64,000 nt of DNA, taken from the NCBI RefSeq assembly GCF_016918015.1, contig NZ_JAERMK010000014.1, positions 1 through 64,000 of the forward strand, written 5' to 3'. Below, piece by piece: positions 48,269-56,670 of this stretch. This stretch comes from Glycomyces sp. YM15. GTDB taxonomy: Bacteria > Actinomycetota > Actinomycetes > Mycobacteriales > Micromonosporaceae. Both the position numbers and the translations under genes were made by a program. The notes below the pieces were generated by a model, which saw only the letters and a list, made by a program, of their open reading frames with translations, ran no database searches and was not told the DNA's origin. Numbering within the stretch: the stretch's first letter is position 1; every line of letters starts with the position of its first letter.

Positions 48269-49141
48269 GTGTCAGACTCCGCCCCGTCCTCGCCCCGACA
48301 AGCGCCCCCGAAACTCATCGCCGTCGACCTCGACGGCACTGTCGTGGACTACCACGAGACCAAGGGCGCCAAGGCCGGCGGCGTGCCGGACTCCAAGCCC
48401 AGCCGCGCGGTCGTGGACGCGCTGCAGACCGTCCGCGACGCCGGGGTCCCCGTAGCCGTCGTCACCGGCCGCGCCATCTGGGGCGCCGTGCGCACCGCCG
48501 ACGACCTGGGGCTCGACGAGGGCTTCGCCTCCGCCTCGCACGGCGCGGGCGAATACGACCTCGGCGCCCGCGCGATCTCGCACCAGTCCACCGTCGACGC
48601 CGCCACCGCGGTCGAAGCGCTCGTCGCCGCGAACCCGGACGTCGAGTTCGCGGTCGAATGGGACCTCGAAGGCTGGTGGCACACCAAGGGCTTCCGCCGC
48701 GACTTCCCCGCCCGCTGGGCCGGTGAGATCACGATCGAGGAGCTGGTCTCGCGGCCGGCCCCGCGCCTGGTCGCCCGCGTCGACTCGACCAACCGCTACG
48801 GCGGGCCCGAGCGCTGCCCGCAGGCCATGCGCCTCGCCGCGGGCGCGGCCCTGGACGCCGCCGACTATCACGTCGAGGTCGGGTACAACGGCTGGGTCGA
48901 CATCGGACCGCCCGGGATCAGCAAGGCCACCGGCATCGCCCGTATCGCGGCCCACTACGGCGTATCATCGTCCGACACCGTCGTCTTCGGCGACGCCCAC
49001 AACGACCTCACCATGTTCGCGTGGGCGGGATGGGCCGTGGCGATGGGCCAGGCGCCGCCCGACGTGCGGGCCGCAGCGGACGAGGTCGCCCCCTCGGTGT
49101 GGGAGGACGGGGTGGCGAAAGTGCTGTCCCGGTGGTTCTGA
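48269..49141 (+). CDS. HAD-IIB (Cof-like) hydrolase 1
   Basis: A 290-residue phosphatase-like HAD protein: motif I A-V-D-L-D-G-T-V-V-D, motif II V-V-T-G-R, motif III K(A-T-G-I-A), and motif IV V-V-F-G-D-A-H-N-D-L-T-M. The C2B cap lies between motifs. The start follows a leaderless -10. The next gene is a homologous HAD enzyme 130 nt downstream. Substrates are probably small phosphorylated metabolites; specificity cannot be read. Confidence 0.9.
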   Translation: MSDSAPSSPRQAPPKLIAVDLDGTVVDYHETKGAKAGGVPDSKPSRAVVDALQTVRDAGVPVAVVTGRAIWGAVRTADDLGLDEGFASASHGAGEYDLGARAISHQSTVDAATAVEALVAANPDVEFAVEWDLEGWWHTKGFRRDFPARWAGEITIEELVSRPAPRLVARVDSTNRYGGPERCPQAMRLAAGAALDAADYHVEVGYNGWVDIGPPGISKATGIARIAAHYGVSSSDTVVFGDAHNDLTMFAWAGWAVAMGQAPPDVRAAADEVAPSVWEDGVAKVLSRWF

Positions 49142-49271
49142 CGACACCGGCGCAGCTGGAGCTCCAGCGGGCCGACGGCTCCGCGCCGAGCGATGTGGCA
49201 GTGTCAGCCCGACACGCGGGGTTCGTCGGCACGGCGACGGCGGATCGCAGCGAGACCACCAAGGAGGACTC

Positions 49272-50099
49272 ATGATCCAAATGGACCGGGCACCCCGGCT
49301 CGTGGCGACGGACCTGGACGGCACCGTCGTCCGCTCCGACGAGACCGTCTCCCCGCGCACCATGTCCGCGCTCAAACGCCTGGCGGCGGCGGGGGTCATC
49401 CTCGTCGGCGCGACCGGGCGCGGGCCGCGCCTGCTCGAACTGTGCCGCAACGACGTTCCCTCCGCCGACTTCCTCGTGCTCGGCCAGGGCGCGTTCGTCT
49501 ACGAATGCCGGTACGACGACACCGTCGTCCAGCTCGCCGACCGATCGGTCGAAGGCGAGGTGCTCCACCAGGCGCTGCGCCTGATCGAAGCCGAGGTCGG
49601 CCCCGTGCGCGCGCTCGCCGAACCGGCCGACCCCGCGCGGCACATCACCGGCGACCCCATGCCCGACTGGCCATGGACGGCCGTCACCCTCGAGACCGCG
49701 CCGCGCGACCTCGCCTTCACCGGGCCGATGGTCAAGGGCTACTTCGTGTCCGACGAGTACACCGGCCCCGAACTGCTGGTCGCCGCGAAGGACGTGATCG
49801 ACCCGAAGCTCGTCACCGTCACCGAGTCCGGCGTCGGCATGCTCGAGGTCTGCCCGGTCGGCGTCACGAAGGCCGCCGGGATCCAGGTCGTGCTCGACAA
49901 GTTCGGCATCGACTGGTCGGACGTGCTCGTCTTCGGCGACGCCACCAACGACCTCAGCATGATGGAGGCCGCCGGGCACTCCGTCGCGATGCCCAACGGC
50001 CACCCGTGGGTCCAGGCCGCCGCCACCGAGATCGCCCCTGCGGGCAACAACGACGACGGCGTCGCACAGTACCTCGAGGCACTCCTCGAACTCCTGTAG
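49272..50099 (+). CDS. HAD-IIB (Cof-like) hydrolase 2
   Basis: A 275-residue paralogue of the previous protein: A-T-D-L-D-G-T-V-V-R-S-D-E-T-V-S, V-G-A-T-G-R-G-P-R, P-V-G-V-T-K-A-A-G-I-Q and V-L-V-F-G-D-A-T-N-D-L-S-M-M-E. AAGGAGG lies 5-10 nt before ATG 49272, so unlike its neighbour it is translated from an SD. This suggests read-through from the first gene. Confidence 0.9.
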   Translation: MIQMDRAPRLVATDLDGTVVRSDETVSPRTMSALKRLAAAGVILVGATGRGPRLLELCRNDVPSADFLVLGQGAFVYECRYDDTVVQLADRSVEGEVLHQALRLIEAEVGPVRALAEPADPARHITGDPMPDWPWTAVTLETAPRDLAFTGPMVKGYFVSDEYTGPELLVAAKDVIDPKLVTVTESGVGMLEVCPVGVTKAAGIQVVLDKFGIDWSDVLVFGDATNDLSMMEAAGHSVAMPNGHPWVQAAATEIAPAGNNDDGVAQYLEALLELL

Positions 50100-50301
50100 G
50101 CAACAGCCGCAGCGGTAGGCACGATCCGTGTCGGGTTCCTGACAGGAATGCGCGGAGTCGTTGCGCGGCAGTGCGTTCCCCCATAAGCTCCGACGTGGTG
50201 GGGACCACGAAGCAGTGATCGAGTGCGGCGCGTCCGAAAAGTGTTGCGCCGCAGACGCATCTTGCAGCTGTGACCGTGCTGCCGCGCCTCCAGGAGCCCT
50301 G

Positions 50302-50597
50302 ATGTCTACTGAAGACACCGCCACCGAAGCCGCCGCGGAAGAGGCACTGCCCTACGGCCTGCCGTACCGGCGGGAGACCCGCTGCGACCCGCCCGCCGGT
50401 CTCATGGCGATGCAGGAGCGACCGCTGCGCCCCATGCGGTACTGCCCCGACGGCGTCGAAGGCCGGCTCGTCGCGAACATGCTCGCCCTGGGCACGTTCG
50501 CGCTGCTCGAACACCCCGACCGGCTGGCCCGGCTGAGATCCCGATGCGCAGCGAGATGAACGTGTACGGGGTCCACACGCTGCCCGTCACCTGGTGA
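50302..50597 (+). pseudogene. Decayed cytochrome P450
   Basis: Three pieces of one P450 are joined by large deletions. ATG 50302 opens M-S-T-E-D-T and L-P-Y-G-L-P-Y-R-R-E-T-R-C-D-P-P-A, then M-R-Y-C-P-D-G. It then jumps to N-M-L-A-L-G-T-F-A-L-L-E-H-P-D-R (the region after H-E-T-T in the intact gene) and, in another frame, to N-V-Y-G-V-H-T-L-P-V-T-W followed by TGA 50595-50597. Comparison with the intact P450 at 54433 shows about 200 and 115 residues missing. The heme-Cys region is absent. Confidence 0.8.
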
Positions 50598-50639
50598 ACG
50601 CCCCCCACTGTTCCGCCCTGGCGCACAGGGCGCATCGAC

Positions 50640-50787
50640 GCGGGGGCGGGGCGCCCGCCCCCCCCCGGGTGCCCGGCGCCCCCCCCCGGGCATCCCAACC
50701 CCCCGCCCCGCCGGGCCGCGCGCGCGGCGCGCGCCGCGCCGCCGCGCCCCCCCCCGCCCCCGGCCCCCCCCCCCCCCCCCCCCCCCC
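50640..50787. repeat. Low-complexity G/C block (probable assembly artefact)
   Basis: Runs of C and G interspersed with GCGCGC stretches, ending in about 23 C, lie between the P450 remnant and the convergent ABC-F gene. The composition resembles the block at 25.97-26.04 kb. Real sequence here is probably a terminator hairpin. Confidence 0.6.
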
Positions 50788-50796
50788 AGGTCCTTC

Positions 50797-52446
50797 CTAC
50801 CGCACGTCCCAGACGGGCTCGTCCGATTCGACGACCTCGCCGTCGTTCTGGAAGACCACGAAGCGGTCGAAGCCGCGGGTGAACCAGCGGTCGTGGGTGA
50901 CGGCGAGGACGGTGCCGTCGAAGGCCTTCAGGCCCTGCTCGAGCGCTTCGGCCGAGGCGAGGTCGAGGTTGTCCGTCGGCTCGTCCAGAAGCAGGCAGGT
51001 CGCGCCGGAGAGCTCCAACAGCAGCACCATGAACCGCGCCTGCTGGCCGCCCGAGAGCGTTTTGAAGTCCTGTTCGGACTGTCCAGTGAGCTCGTACCGG
51101 TTGAGGGCGCTCATCGCCTTCGAACGGTCGAGCGAGGGCCGGTCCTAGTCGCCCTCCCACAGGATCTCGCGGAGCGTGCGACCGTCGAACTCCGGATGCT
51201 CGTGCGTCTGCGAGAAGTGCCCGGGGTAGACGCGGGCGCCGAGCCGCGCGACACCGCTGTGCCGCACCGGGTCGAGCCGCCGCTTCCCCGAGAGCCCGGA
51301 CTCCGGGTCGGAGCCGCCCTGCGCGAGCAGGCGCAGGAAGTGGCTCTTGCCGGTGCCGTTGGCGCCCAGGACCGCCACGCGGTCGCCGTACCAGACCTCC
51401 AGGTCGAACGGGAACGTCAGGTCCTCCAGCTCCAGCTGCTCGCAGATCACGGCGCGCTTGCCGGTCCGCCCGCCTTCGAGCTTCACGCGGATGTCCTGCT
51501 CACGCGGCGGCGCGGGCGGCGGCCCGGCCTCCTCGAACTTCTGCAGCCGCGTCTGCGCCGCCCGGTACCGGGAGGCCATGTCGGAGTTGTACGCGGCCTT
51601 GTTCTTGTACATGAGCATGAGCTCACGCAGCTTCTGGTGCTCCTCGTCCCAGCGGCGGCGCAGCTCCTCGAAGCGCTCGTGGCGGCCCGCGCGCGCGTCG
51701 TGCCAGGTCGCGAAGCCGCCGCCGTGCGTCCAGGTGGTGCCGGCCTCGAGCGTGACGATCGAGCTCGCGGCGTTCGCGAGCACCTCGCGGTCGTGCGAGA
51801 CGAACAGGATCGACTTGTCCGAGTCCCGGATCGCCTGCTCCAGTTCGCGTTTCGCCGGCACGTCGAGGAAGTTGTCCGGCTCGTCGAGCACCAGCACCTC
51901 GTCGCGGCCCTGCAGGAGCAGCTGGAGCGCGAACCGCTTCTGCTCCCCGCCCGAGAGCGTCCTGAGTGGACGATCTTTGACCGTTTCCCAAGGCCGCCCG
52001 AGGATCGCGACCGCGACCGTGTCGCACAGGACGTCGAACTCGTAACCGCCCGCCTCGCCCCAGTCGGCGAGCGCCTGCGCGTACGCCAGCTGCTCCTTCT
52101 CGGTGCCGTCCCCGGTTCCCATGCGGCCCTCGGCGAGCGCCAGCCGCGCCGCGACGGCCCGCACCGGCGGCGGCGCGAGGTCGACGGCGAGATGACGCAG
52201 CGGCCGCTCGCCTTCGCGCATGCCCACGAGCTGGCGCATGACGCCCAGCCCGCCCGAGTGCGAGACGGTGCCCGCGTCCGGCGCGAGAGCACCGGTGACG
52301 ATGTCGAGCAGGGTGGTCTTCCCGGCCCCGTTCGCTCCGATGAGCGCGACCTTCGCGCCTTCGCCGACACGGAACGACACCTCGTCGAACAATGTGGTGC
52401 CGTCGCTGAGGCCGTACCGCACGCCGGAGAGGTCCACGAATCCCAT
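50797..52446 (-). pseudogene. ABC-F family ATPase interrupted by an in-frame TAG
   Basis: A 549-codon frame with two ABC cassettes: G-A-N-G-A-G-K-T-T, L-S-G-G-E-Q-K-R and L-D-E-P-D-N-F-L-D, then G-A-N-G-T-G-K-S, L-S-G-G-Q-Q-A-R-F and L-D-E-P-T-D-N-L-D. Codon 434 is TAG (51145-51147), after L-R-E-I-L-W-E-G-D and before D-R-P-S-L-D-R-S-K-A-M-S-A-L-N. Sequence and frame resume immediately, so one base change explains it. Start ATG 52446 lies 6 nt after CAGAAT. ABC-F proteins act on ribosomes; without the second Walker B this one is likely inactive unless the stop is read through. Confidence 0.85.
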
Positions 52447-52452
52447 GCGTCG

Positions 52453-52458
52453 ATTCTG
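52453..52458 (-). promoter_or_regulatory. -10 hexamer of the ABC-F gene
   Basis: On the minus strand CAGAAT lies 6 nt before ATG 52446. Confidence 0.4.
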
Positions 52459-52519
52459 TGCGGCCAACGGCACTGCGTCAAAGTCATTTGCCGTGTTGGA
52501 TTCGGTGGGAACCACTGCC

Positions 52520-52525
52520 TACGCT
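52520..52525 (+). promoter_or_regulatory. -10 hexamer of a small membrane protein gene
   Basis: TACGCT lies 6 nt before ATG 52532. Confidence 0.5.
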
Positions 52526-52531
52526 GGACGC

Positions 52532-52687
52532 ATGAACGACACCCCTGACCGGAACGGACCCGGGCGGCAGCGCAGGCGCTTCTGGCGCCCGAGCTCGGCG
52601 AGCGAATGGGTCGAGCTGGCGATCTACGTCTTCTTCGGGCTGATCGCCCTGCTGGCCGGGGTCGGCTGGCTCGTGGCGCGAACCTGA
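52532..52687 (+). CDS. Small single-pass membrane protein (51 aa)
   Basis: A hydrophilic basic N-terminus (R-R-R-F-W-R-P-S-S-A-S-E-W) is followed by one hydrophobic helix, about 27-47 (L-A-I-Y-V-F-F-G-L-I-A-L-L-A-G-V-G-W-L-V). No family is recognised. The leaderless start pattern and third-position GC support coding. It is divergent from the ABC-F gene and converges on the AraC gene. Confidence 0.65.
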   Translation: MNDTPDRNGPGRQRRRFWRPSSASEWVELAIYVFFGLIALLAGVGWLVART

Positions 52688-52699
52688 CGGACATCGACG

Positions 52700-53614
52700 T
52701 CACACCCGTCGCGACCGGTAGGCGCGGGGGCTCATTCCGTGGTGGCGTTTGAACGCGGTGGAGAAGGCGAACGGATCCCGGTAGCCGGCCGCGGCGGCGG
52801 CCGCGGCGACCGGGACCTGGGGGTCGGCGAGGAGGTCGGCGGCGAGCTCCATGCGGCGCTCGGTGACGTACCGCAGCGGCGGCTGCGCCATGACCTCGGT
52901 GAAGCGCTTGGCGAAATGGGCGCGTGAGACCTTCGCCTGCGCGGCAAGCGCCTCCACCGTCCAGGCCCGGCCGGGGTGCCGGTGGACGGCCTCGAGCGCG
53001 GGGCCGGTGACGGGGTCGAGCGCGCCCCGGTACCAGCCGGGGGCCGCGGCCTCCTGGCGTTCGAACCAGCAGCCGAGGGTGCACACGAGGCCCCAGTCGA
53101 GGATGCGGTCGAGCATGGCCTGACCGCCGGGGGCGTGCGCGCGGTCGAGCGCGTCGCGCATGGAGTGCAGCCAGAGGACGTCGTCGACCTCCTCGTCGAG
53201 GACGAGCGCTTCGGGGAGCGCCCGCATGAGCCGCTGGTGCCGTGCGCTCGCGGGACGGTAGGTCCCGGCGATGAGGACCGTCGACGCGTCCCGGTCCGCT
53301 TGCGGGGCTGCCTCGATCGCGACCGCCTGGATCGGACGGTCGAGTGTGGCGCGGTCGTCGGCCAGCTCGAAGGGGACGCGGGCGATCGCGGTGGATCCGG
53401 CGGTGAGCCGGTGCTTCGTGCCGTCGTGCAGCACGAGTTCGGCGCTCCCGGCGACGGCGGTGACCATGGTCAGCGGCACGGCGGCGCTGTTGTACGTGGC
53501 GCTGTCGTGTGCGACGCAGTCGAAACGGAGCCGCCATGGAGGGGCGAGCGCGGCCCGGTGCACGGCGGCGCCTTCGGCGCGGATGTCGGCGAGCATGTCG
53601 CTGAGCGGGTCCAT
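52700..53614 (-). CDS. AraC family regulator 1 (cupin N-terminal domain)
   Basis: A 304-residue activator with an N-terminal cupin-like sensor (about 1-170, D-P-L-S-D-M-L-A-D-I-R-A-E-G-A, V-L-H-D-G-T-K-H-R-L) and a C-terminal double HTH (W-T-V-E-A-L-A-A-Q-A-K-V-S-R-A-H-F-A-K-R-F, A-G-Y-R-D-P-F-A-F-S-T-A-F-K-R-H-H-G-M-S-P). ATG 53614 is 6 nt after TACGGT. It is divergent from the oxidoreductase gene at 53734 and paralogous to the regulator at 56671. It likely activates its neighbour through the box at 53655-53688. Confidence 0.9.
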   Translation of the reverse strand: MDPLSDMLADIRAEGAAVHRAALAPPWRLRFDCVAHDSATYNSAAVPLTMVTAVAGSAELVLHDGTKHRLTAGSTAIARVPFELADDRATLDRPIQAVAIEAAPQADRDASTVLIAGTYRPASARHQRLMRALPEALVLDEEVDDVLWLHSMRDALDRAHAPGGQAMLDRILDWGLVCTLGCWFERQEAAAPGWYRGALDPVTGPALEAVHRHPGRAWTVEALAAQAKVSRAHFAKRFTEVMAQPPLRYVTERRMELAADLLADPQVPVAAAAAAAGYRDPFAFSTAFKRHHGMSPRAYRSRRV

Positions 53615-53620
53615 GCCGCA

Positions 53621-53626
53621 ACCGTA
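53621..53626 (-). promoter_or_regulatory. -10 hexamer of AraC regulator 1
   Basis: On the minus strand TACGGT lies 6 nt before ATG 53614. Confidence 0.5.
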
Positions 53627-53654
53627 GACGATCGCAAAGGTTTTCCCGTTTCTC

Positions 53655-53688
53655 GACCATGGGACGTCCACTGGATCGGGGCTGTACT
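53655..53688 (+). promoter_or_regulatory. Conserved box upstream of oxidoreductase 1
   Basis: The block contains CGTCCAC, GATCG and GGCTGTACT in the same order and spacing as the reverse strand of 56598-56631. GGCTGTACT would be the -10 region. It is the likely AraC-family operator. Confidence 0.55.
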
Positions 53689-53733
53689 CGAGGGGTGCCG
53701 CCGCAGCGGCGGCGCCACCGGAAGGAGACCCGC

Positions 53734-54345
53734 ATGGACACGCAGCCCACGGCCCTCGTCGTCATGGCCCACCACCGCGCCGATTCCCTGACGGCGGCTC
53801 TCGCGCGCCGCGCGGCGGACCGCCTCGATGCCGCCGGGTACCGCGTCGACTTCCTCGACCTGCACCGGGAGGGCTTCGATCCCCGCAACCGGGTGGAGGA
53901 CGAGCCCGACTACGGCAACCGCGAGAAGCGCTATTCGGACGAGGTGCACGGATACGCCGAGCCGCTGCTGGCCGCCGATCTCGTCGCGATCGTGTTCCCG
54001 GTGTGGTGGTTCGGCCTGCCCGCCTTGCTGAAAGGCTGGATCGACCGGGTCTGGAACTACGGGCTGACGTATGGGCGGCGTGAGAAGCCCATGGCGGGCA
54101 AGCGGATCCTATGGCTCGGGCTGGCCGGTCTCGCCGAGGACGACCCGGATTCGGCGCTCACCCGGGCGCTGCTCGACGGGGCGCTGCGGCGCGGGATCGC
54201 CGAGTTCTGCGACGTCACGGAGGTCCACACGCAGGCCCTGTTCGACACCGAAGCCAAGGGCCTCGAGGGAGCGGCGCGCGAGCGCCACTACGCGGCGCTG
54301 TTCGCGCGCGCGGACGACGCGGTCGGCAAGCTGCTCGCCGGTTGA
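53734..54345 (+). CDS. NAD(P)H oxidoreductase (flavodoxin-2 fold) 1
   Basis: A 203-residue FMN/FAD-binding quinone-reductase-like protein of the NQO1/modulator-of-drug-activity family: A-L-V-V-M-A-H-H-R-A-D-S-L-T, P-V-W-W-F-G-L-P-A-L-L-K-G-W-I-D-R-V-W-N-Y-G and R-I-L-W-L-G-L-A-G. AAGGAG precedes ATG 53734. It is followed 87 nt later by the P450 gene. It could supply reducing equivalents or detoxify quinones; its AraC regulator is divergent. Confidence 0.9.
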   Translation: MDTQPTALVVMAHHRADSLTAALARRAADRLDAAGYRVDFLDLHREGFDPRNRVEDEPDYGNREKRYSDEVHGYAEPLLAADLVAIVFPVWWFGLPALLKGWIDRVWNYGLTYGRREKPMAGKRILWLGLAGLAEDDPDSALTRALLDGALRRGIAEFCDVTEVHTQALFDTEAKGLEGAARERHYAALFARADDAVGKLLAG

Positions 54346-54368
54346 GGGGTTTGCGCGCCGCGAGCATA

Positions 54369-54391
54369 TACGTATAGTCTAGATATACGTA
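54369..54391. promoter_or_regulatory. Palindromic AT-rich operator upstream of the P450
   Basis: TACGTATA-N7-TATACGTA is a perfect 8-bp inverted repeat 42 bp before the start. It overlaps possible -10 sequences (TATAGT, TAGTCT) and is markedly AT-rich against its surroundings. TetR/PadR-like or MarR-like repressor binding is suggested; no such regulator is adjacent. Confidence 0.7.
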
Positions 54392-54432
54392 GATCGTGCG
54401 AGCCGCGATCGGACACCACCGAGGAGCCATCG

Positions 54433-55665
54433 ATGTCTACACCCGACACCGCCGAAACCGAAGTGCCCTACGGCATCCCGCTTGAGCGCGACCACCCGTT
54501 CGACCCGCCCGCCGCCGTCATGGCCCTGCATCGCGGGTCCGAGATGCGGCGGATGCGGTACTACCCCGACGGCCGACTGGGCTGGCTGGTCACCAGCCAC
54601 CGCCTGGCCCGCAAGGTCCTGGCCGACACGCGCTTCAGCTCCACGCTCGGCGGCCCGGCCCTGGCGCCGATCCCGATGCCCGGACTGGAGGCCTACCGCG
54701 ACTTCGAGGGCGACTTCCCCACGACGCCAGGCATGTTCATCGAACTCGACCCGCCGGACCACACCCGCCTGCGCCGCAAGCTCACCGGCGTGTTCACGGT
54801 CAAGCGCATGAAGCAGCTCGAACCGCGCATCGAACAGCATGTCCGGGAACGCCTCGACGCCCTCGCGGCCGGGTCGCGGCCCGCCGACCTGGTGGCCGAG
54901 TTCGCGGTCCCCGTGCCGTCGATGATGATCTGCGAACTGCTCGGCGTGCCGTACGAGCAGCGCGACCGCTTCGAGTCGGACACGCGCGCGATCTTCACCA
55001 TCGACGCCGGATCCGAGGCCAAGGAGGCCGCGATCATGCGGCTGTACGGCTTCGTCGGCGAGCTGGCGGCGGCCAAGCGGGCGAACCCCACGGACGACAT
55101 CCTCGGCGACCTGGCCGCCGACGCCGAACTGGCCGACGAGGAGGTCGCGGGCATGGCGATCCTGCTCCTGGTGGCCGGGCACGAGACGACCGCGAAGATG
55201 CTCTCCTTGGGCACCATGGCGCTGTTGGAGAACCGCGACCAGTGGGACCTGCTGCGCGCGAGGCCCGAGCTGATGGCCGGCGGGGTCGAGGAACTGCTGC
55301 GCTACCTCACGATCATCCACACCGGACTGATCCGGCAGGTGAAGGAGGACATGGAGTTCGAGGGGCACCAGATCAAGGCGCGCGAGTACGTCACGGTGTC
55401 GGTGCAGACCGCCAACCGCGACGAGGCGCACTTCATCGAGCCCGACAAGCTGGACGTGGCCGGGGACGCCAAGGGACACTTGACGTTCGGGCACGGCGTG
55501 CACCAGTGCCTGGGGCAGCAGCTGGCGCGCATGGAGATGCGCATCGCGTTCGCCGGGCTCATCGAGCGCTTCCCGGACCTGAAGCTGGCCGTTCCCGCCG
55601 CGGAGGTGCCGATGGTGACCGGGCAGAACTTCTACGGCGTCGCCGAACTGCCGGTGACCTGGTAG
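54433..55665 (+). CDS. Cytochrome P450
   Basis: A 410-residue bacterial class I P450. The heme loop F-G-H-G-V-H-Q-C-L-G-Q-Q-L-A has Cys359. The I-helix A-G-H-E-T-T occupies 248-253 and the E-x-x-R is in E-E-L-L-R-Y. A GAGGAG-like SD (CGAGGAGC) precedes ATG 54433. The ferredoxin gene starts 12 nt after the stop. A palindromic operator lies upstream. Substrate cannot be read; linkage to oxidoreductases rather than biosynthetic genes suggests a catabolic or detoxification role. Confidence 0.95.
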   Translation: MSTPDTAETEVPYGIPLERDHPFDPPAAVMALHRGSEMRRMRYYPDGRLGWLVTSHRLARKVLADTRFSSTLGGPALAPIPMPGLEAYRDFEGDFPTTPGMFIELDPPDHTRLRRKLTGVFTVKRMKQLEPRIEQHVRERLDALAAGSRPADLVAEFAVPVPSMMICELLGVPYEQRDRFESDTRAIFTIDAGSEAKEAAIMRLYGFVGELAAAKRANPTDDILGDLAADAELADEEVAGMAILLLVAGHETTAKMLSLGTMALLENRDQWDLLRARPELMAGGVEELLRYLTIIHTGLIRQVKEDMEFEGHQIKAREYVTVSVQTANRDEAHFIEPDKLDVAGDAKGHLTFGHGVHQCLGQQLARMEMRIAFAGLIERFPDLKLAVPAAEVPMVTGQNFYGVAELPVTW

Positions 55666-55677
55666 GGAGGGGGGAAG

Positions 55678-55869
55678 GTGAGGATCAACGCCGACACGGA
55701 GGCGTGCGCGAGTTCGGGGATGTGCGCGCTGACCGCGCCCGAGTACTTCGACCAGGACGAGGAGGACGGTCGGGTCGTGCTCCTCGCCGATGCGGCGGAG
55801 GACTGCGACGGCGAGGTGGCCGCCGCGGTGCGCCTGTGCCCCGCGAACGCCCTCCGTCTCGAGTCCTGA
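55678..55869 (+). CDS. 3Fe-4S ferredoxin partner of the P450
   Basis: A 63-residue ferredoxin with Cys10, Cys16 and Cys54 (C-P-A-N-A-L), the three ligands of a 3Fe-4S cluster, plus an extra Cys43. D-E-E-D-G-R-V typifies P450-linked actinobacterial ferredoxins. GTG 55678 follows GGGAGGGGGGAAG. It shuttles electrons to the P450 encoded just upstream; the reductase is not in the window unless one of the flavoproteins serves. Confidence 0.92.
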   Translation: MRINADTEACASSGMCALTAPEYFDQDEEDGRVVLLADAAEDCDGEVAAAVRLCPANALRLES

Positions 55870-55873
55870 GATC

Positions 55874-55908
55874 GCTCGGCACCCGCTGCGCCGCAACGGG
55901 TGCCGAGC
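55874..55908. terminator. Bidirectional terminator hairpin
   Basis: A perfect 12-bp stem (55874-55885 with 55897-55908) separates the ferredoxin gene from the convergent oxidoreductase gene. Confidence 0.8.
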
Positions 55909-55915
55909 CCTGTGC

Positions 55916-56563
55916 TCAACCGAGGAACTTCTCGAGGTGCTCGACCGCGAGGCGGTCGATCGCCGCGTAGTGGGCGGTGCGCTGCTCGCCGGTGAGGGCC
56001 TCGCCCTTGGTGAAGTTGCCGTCGGCGTCGACGATCTGGGGTTCGCCCTCGGCGTCGGGCAGGACTTCGACGGCGGCGTCGGTGATCCCGTTGTAGTAGG
56101 AGATGCCGTCGCGCAGCGTGCGATCGAGGAGGTCCCGCAGTGAGGTCCAGTACTCGTCGCCTTCGGCGGCGCCGGCCGTACCGATCCAGAGCATCCGCTT
56201 CCCGGCGAGCCGCGGCTTGCTGCGGCCGTATGAGAACCCGTAGTTCCACACACGGTCGATCCATCCCTTGAGGAGCGCGGGGACGCTGTTCCAGTAGACC
56301 GGGAAGACCGGCACGATCAGGTCGGCGTCGACGATGCGCGCCATGTGCGCCTGCGTCTCGGGGGAGTAGGCCTTGTCGCGGTCGTCCCAGTCGGGCTGGT
56401 CCTCCACGGTCATGCGCGGGTCGAAGCCCTCGGCGCGCAGGTCGAGGAGGTCGACGGCGTACCCGGCTTCCTTGAGGCGGTCGGCGAGGACGTCGCCGAT
56501 GTGCGTGGTGAGCGAGTCGGCGCGGTGGTGCGAGACGACGACGAGTGCGGTCTTTGCGGTCAT
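55916..56563 (-). CDS. NAD(P)H oxidoreductase (flavodoxin-2 fold) 2
   Basis: A 215-residue paralogue of the protein at 53734: A-L-V-V-V-S-H-H-R-A-D-S-L-T, G-F-D-P-R, P-V-Y-W-N-S-V-P-A-L-L-K-G-W-I-D-R-V-W-N-Y-G. A GGAG precedes ATG 56563. It is divergent from AraC regulator 2, mirroring the first module. The two modules are an inverted duplication surrounding the P450 and ferredoxin genes. Confidence 0.9.
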   Translation of the reverse strand: MTAKTALVVVSHHRADSLTTHIGDVLADRLKEAGYAVDLLDLRAEGFDPRMTVEDQPDWDDRDKAYSPETQAHMARIVDADLIVPVFPVYWNSVPALLKGWIDRVWNYGFSYGRSKPRLAGKRMLWIGTAGAAEGDEYWTSLRDLLDRTLRDGISYYNGITDAAVEVLPDAEGEPQIVDADGNFTKGEALTGEQRTAHYAAIDRLAVEHLEKFLG

Positions 56564-56597
56564 GGTGTGCTCCAGGTGGTTCGGTGCCTGGTGTCCA

Positions 56598-56631
56598 GTA
56601 CAGCCGCGATCGCGTGGACGAGCGATGGCCG
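56598..56631 (-). promoter_or_regulatory. Conserved box upstream of oxidoreductase 2
   Basis: The reverse complement matches 53655-53688 in CGTCCAC, GATCG and GGCTGTACT. It lies about 35-70 nt before ATG 56563. Confidence 0.55.
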
Positions 56632-56658
56632 TGACTCTCCGATCCATGCGTGTTCGTC

Positions 56659-56664
56659 TACGAT
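56659..56664 (+). promoter_or_regulatory. -10 hexamer of AraC regulator 2
   Basis: TACGAT lies 6 nt before ATG 56671. Confidence 0.5.
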
Positions 56665-56670
56665 CGGTGG

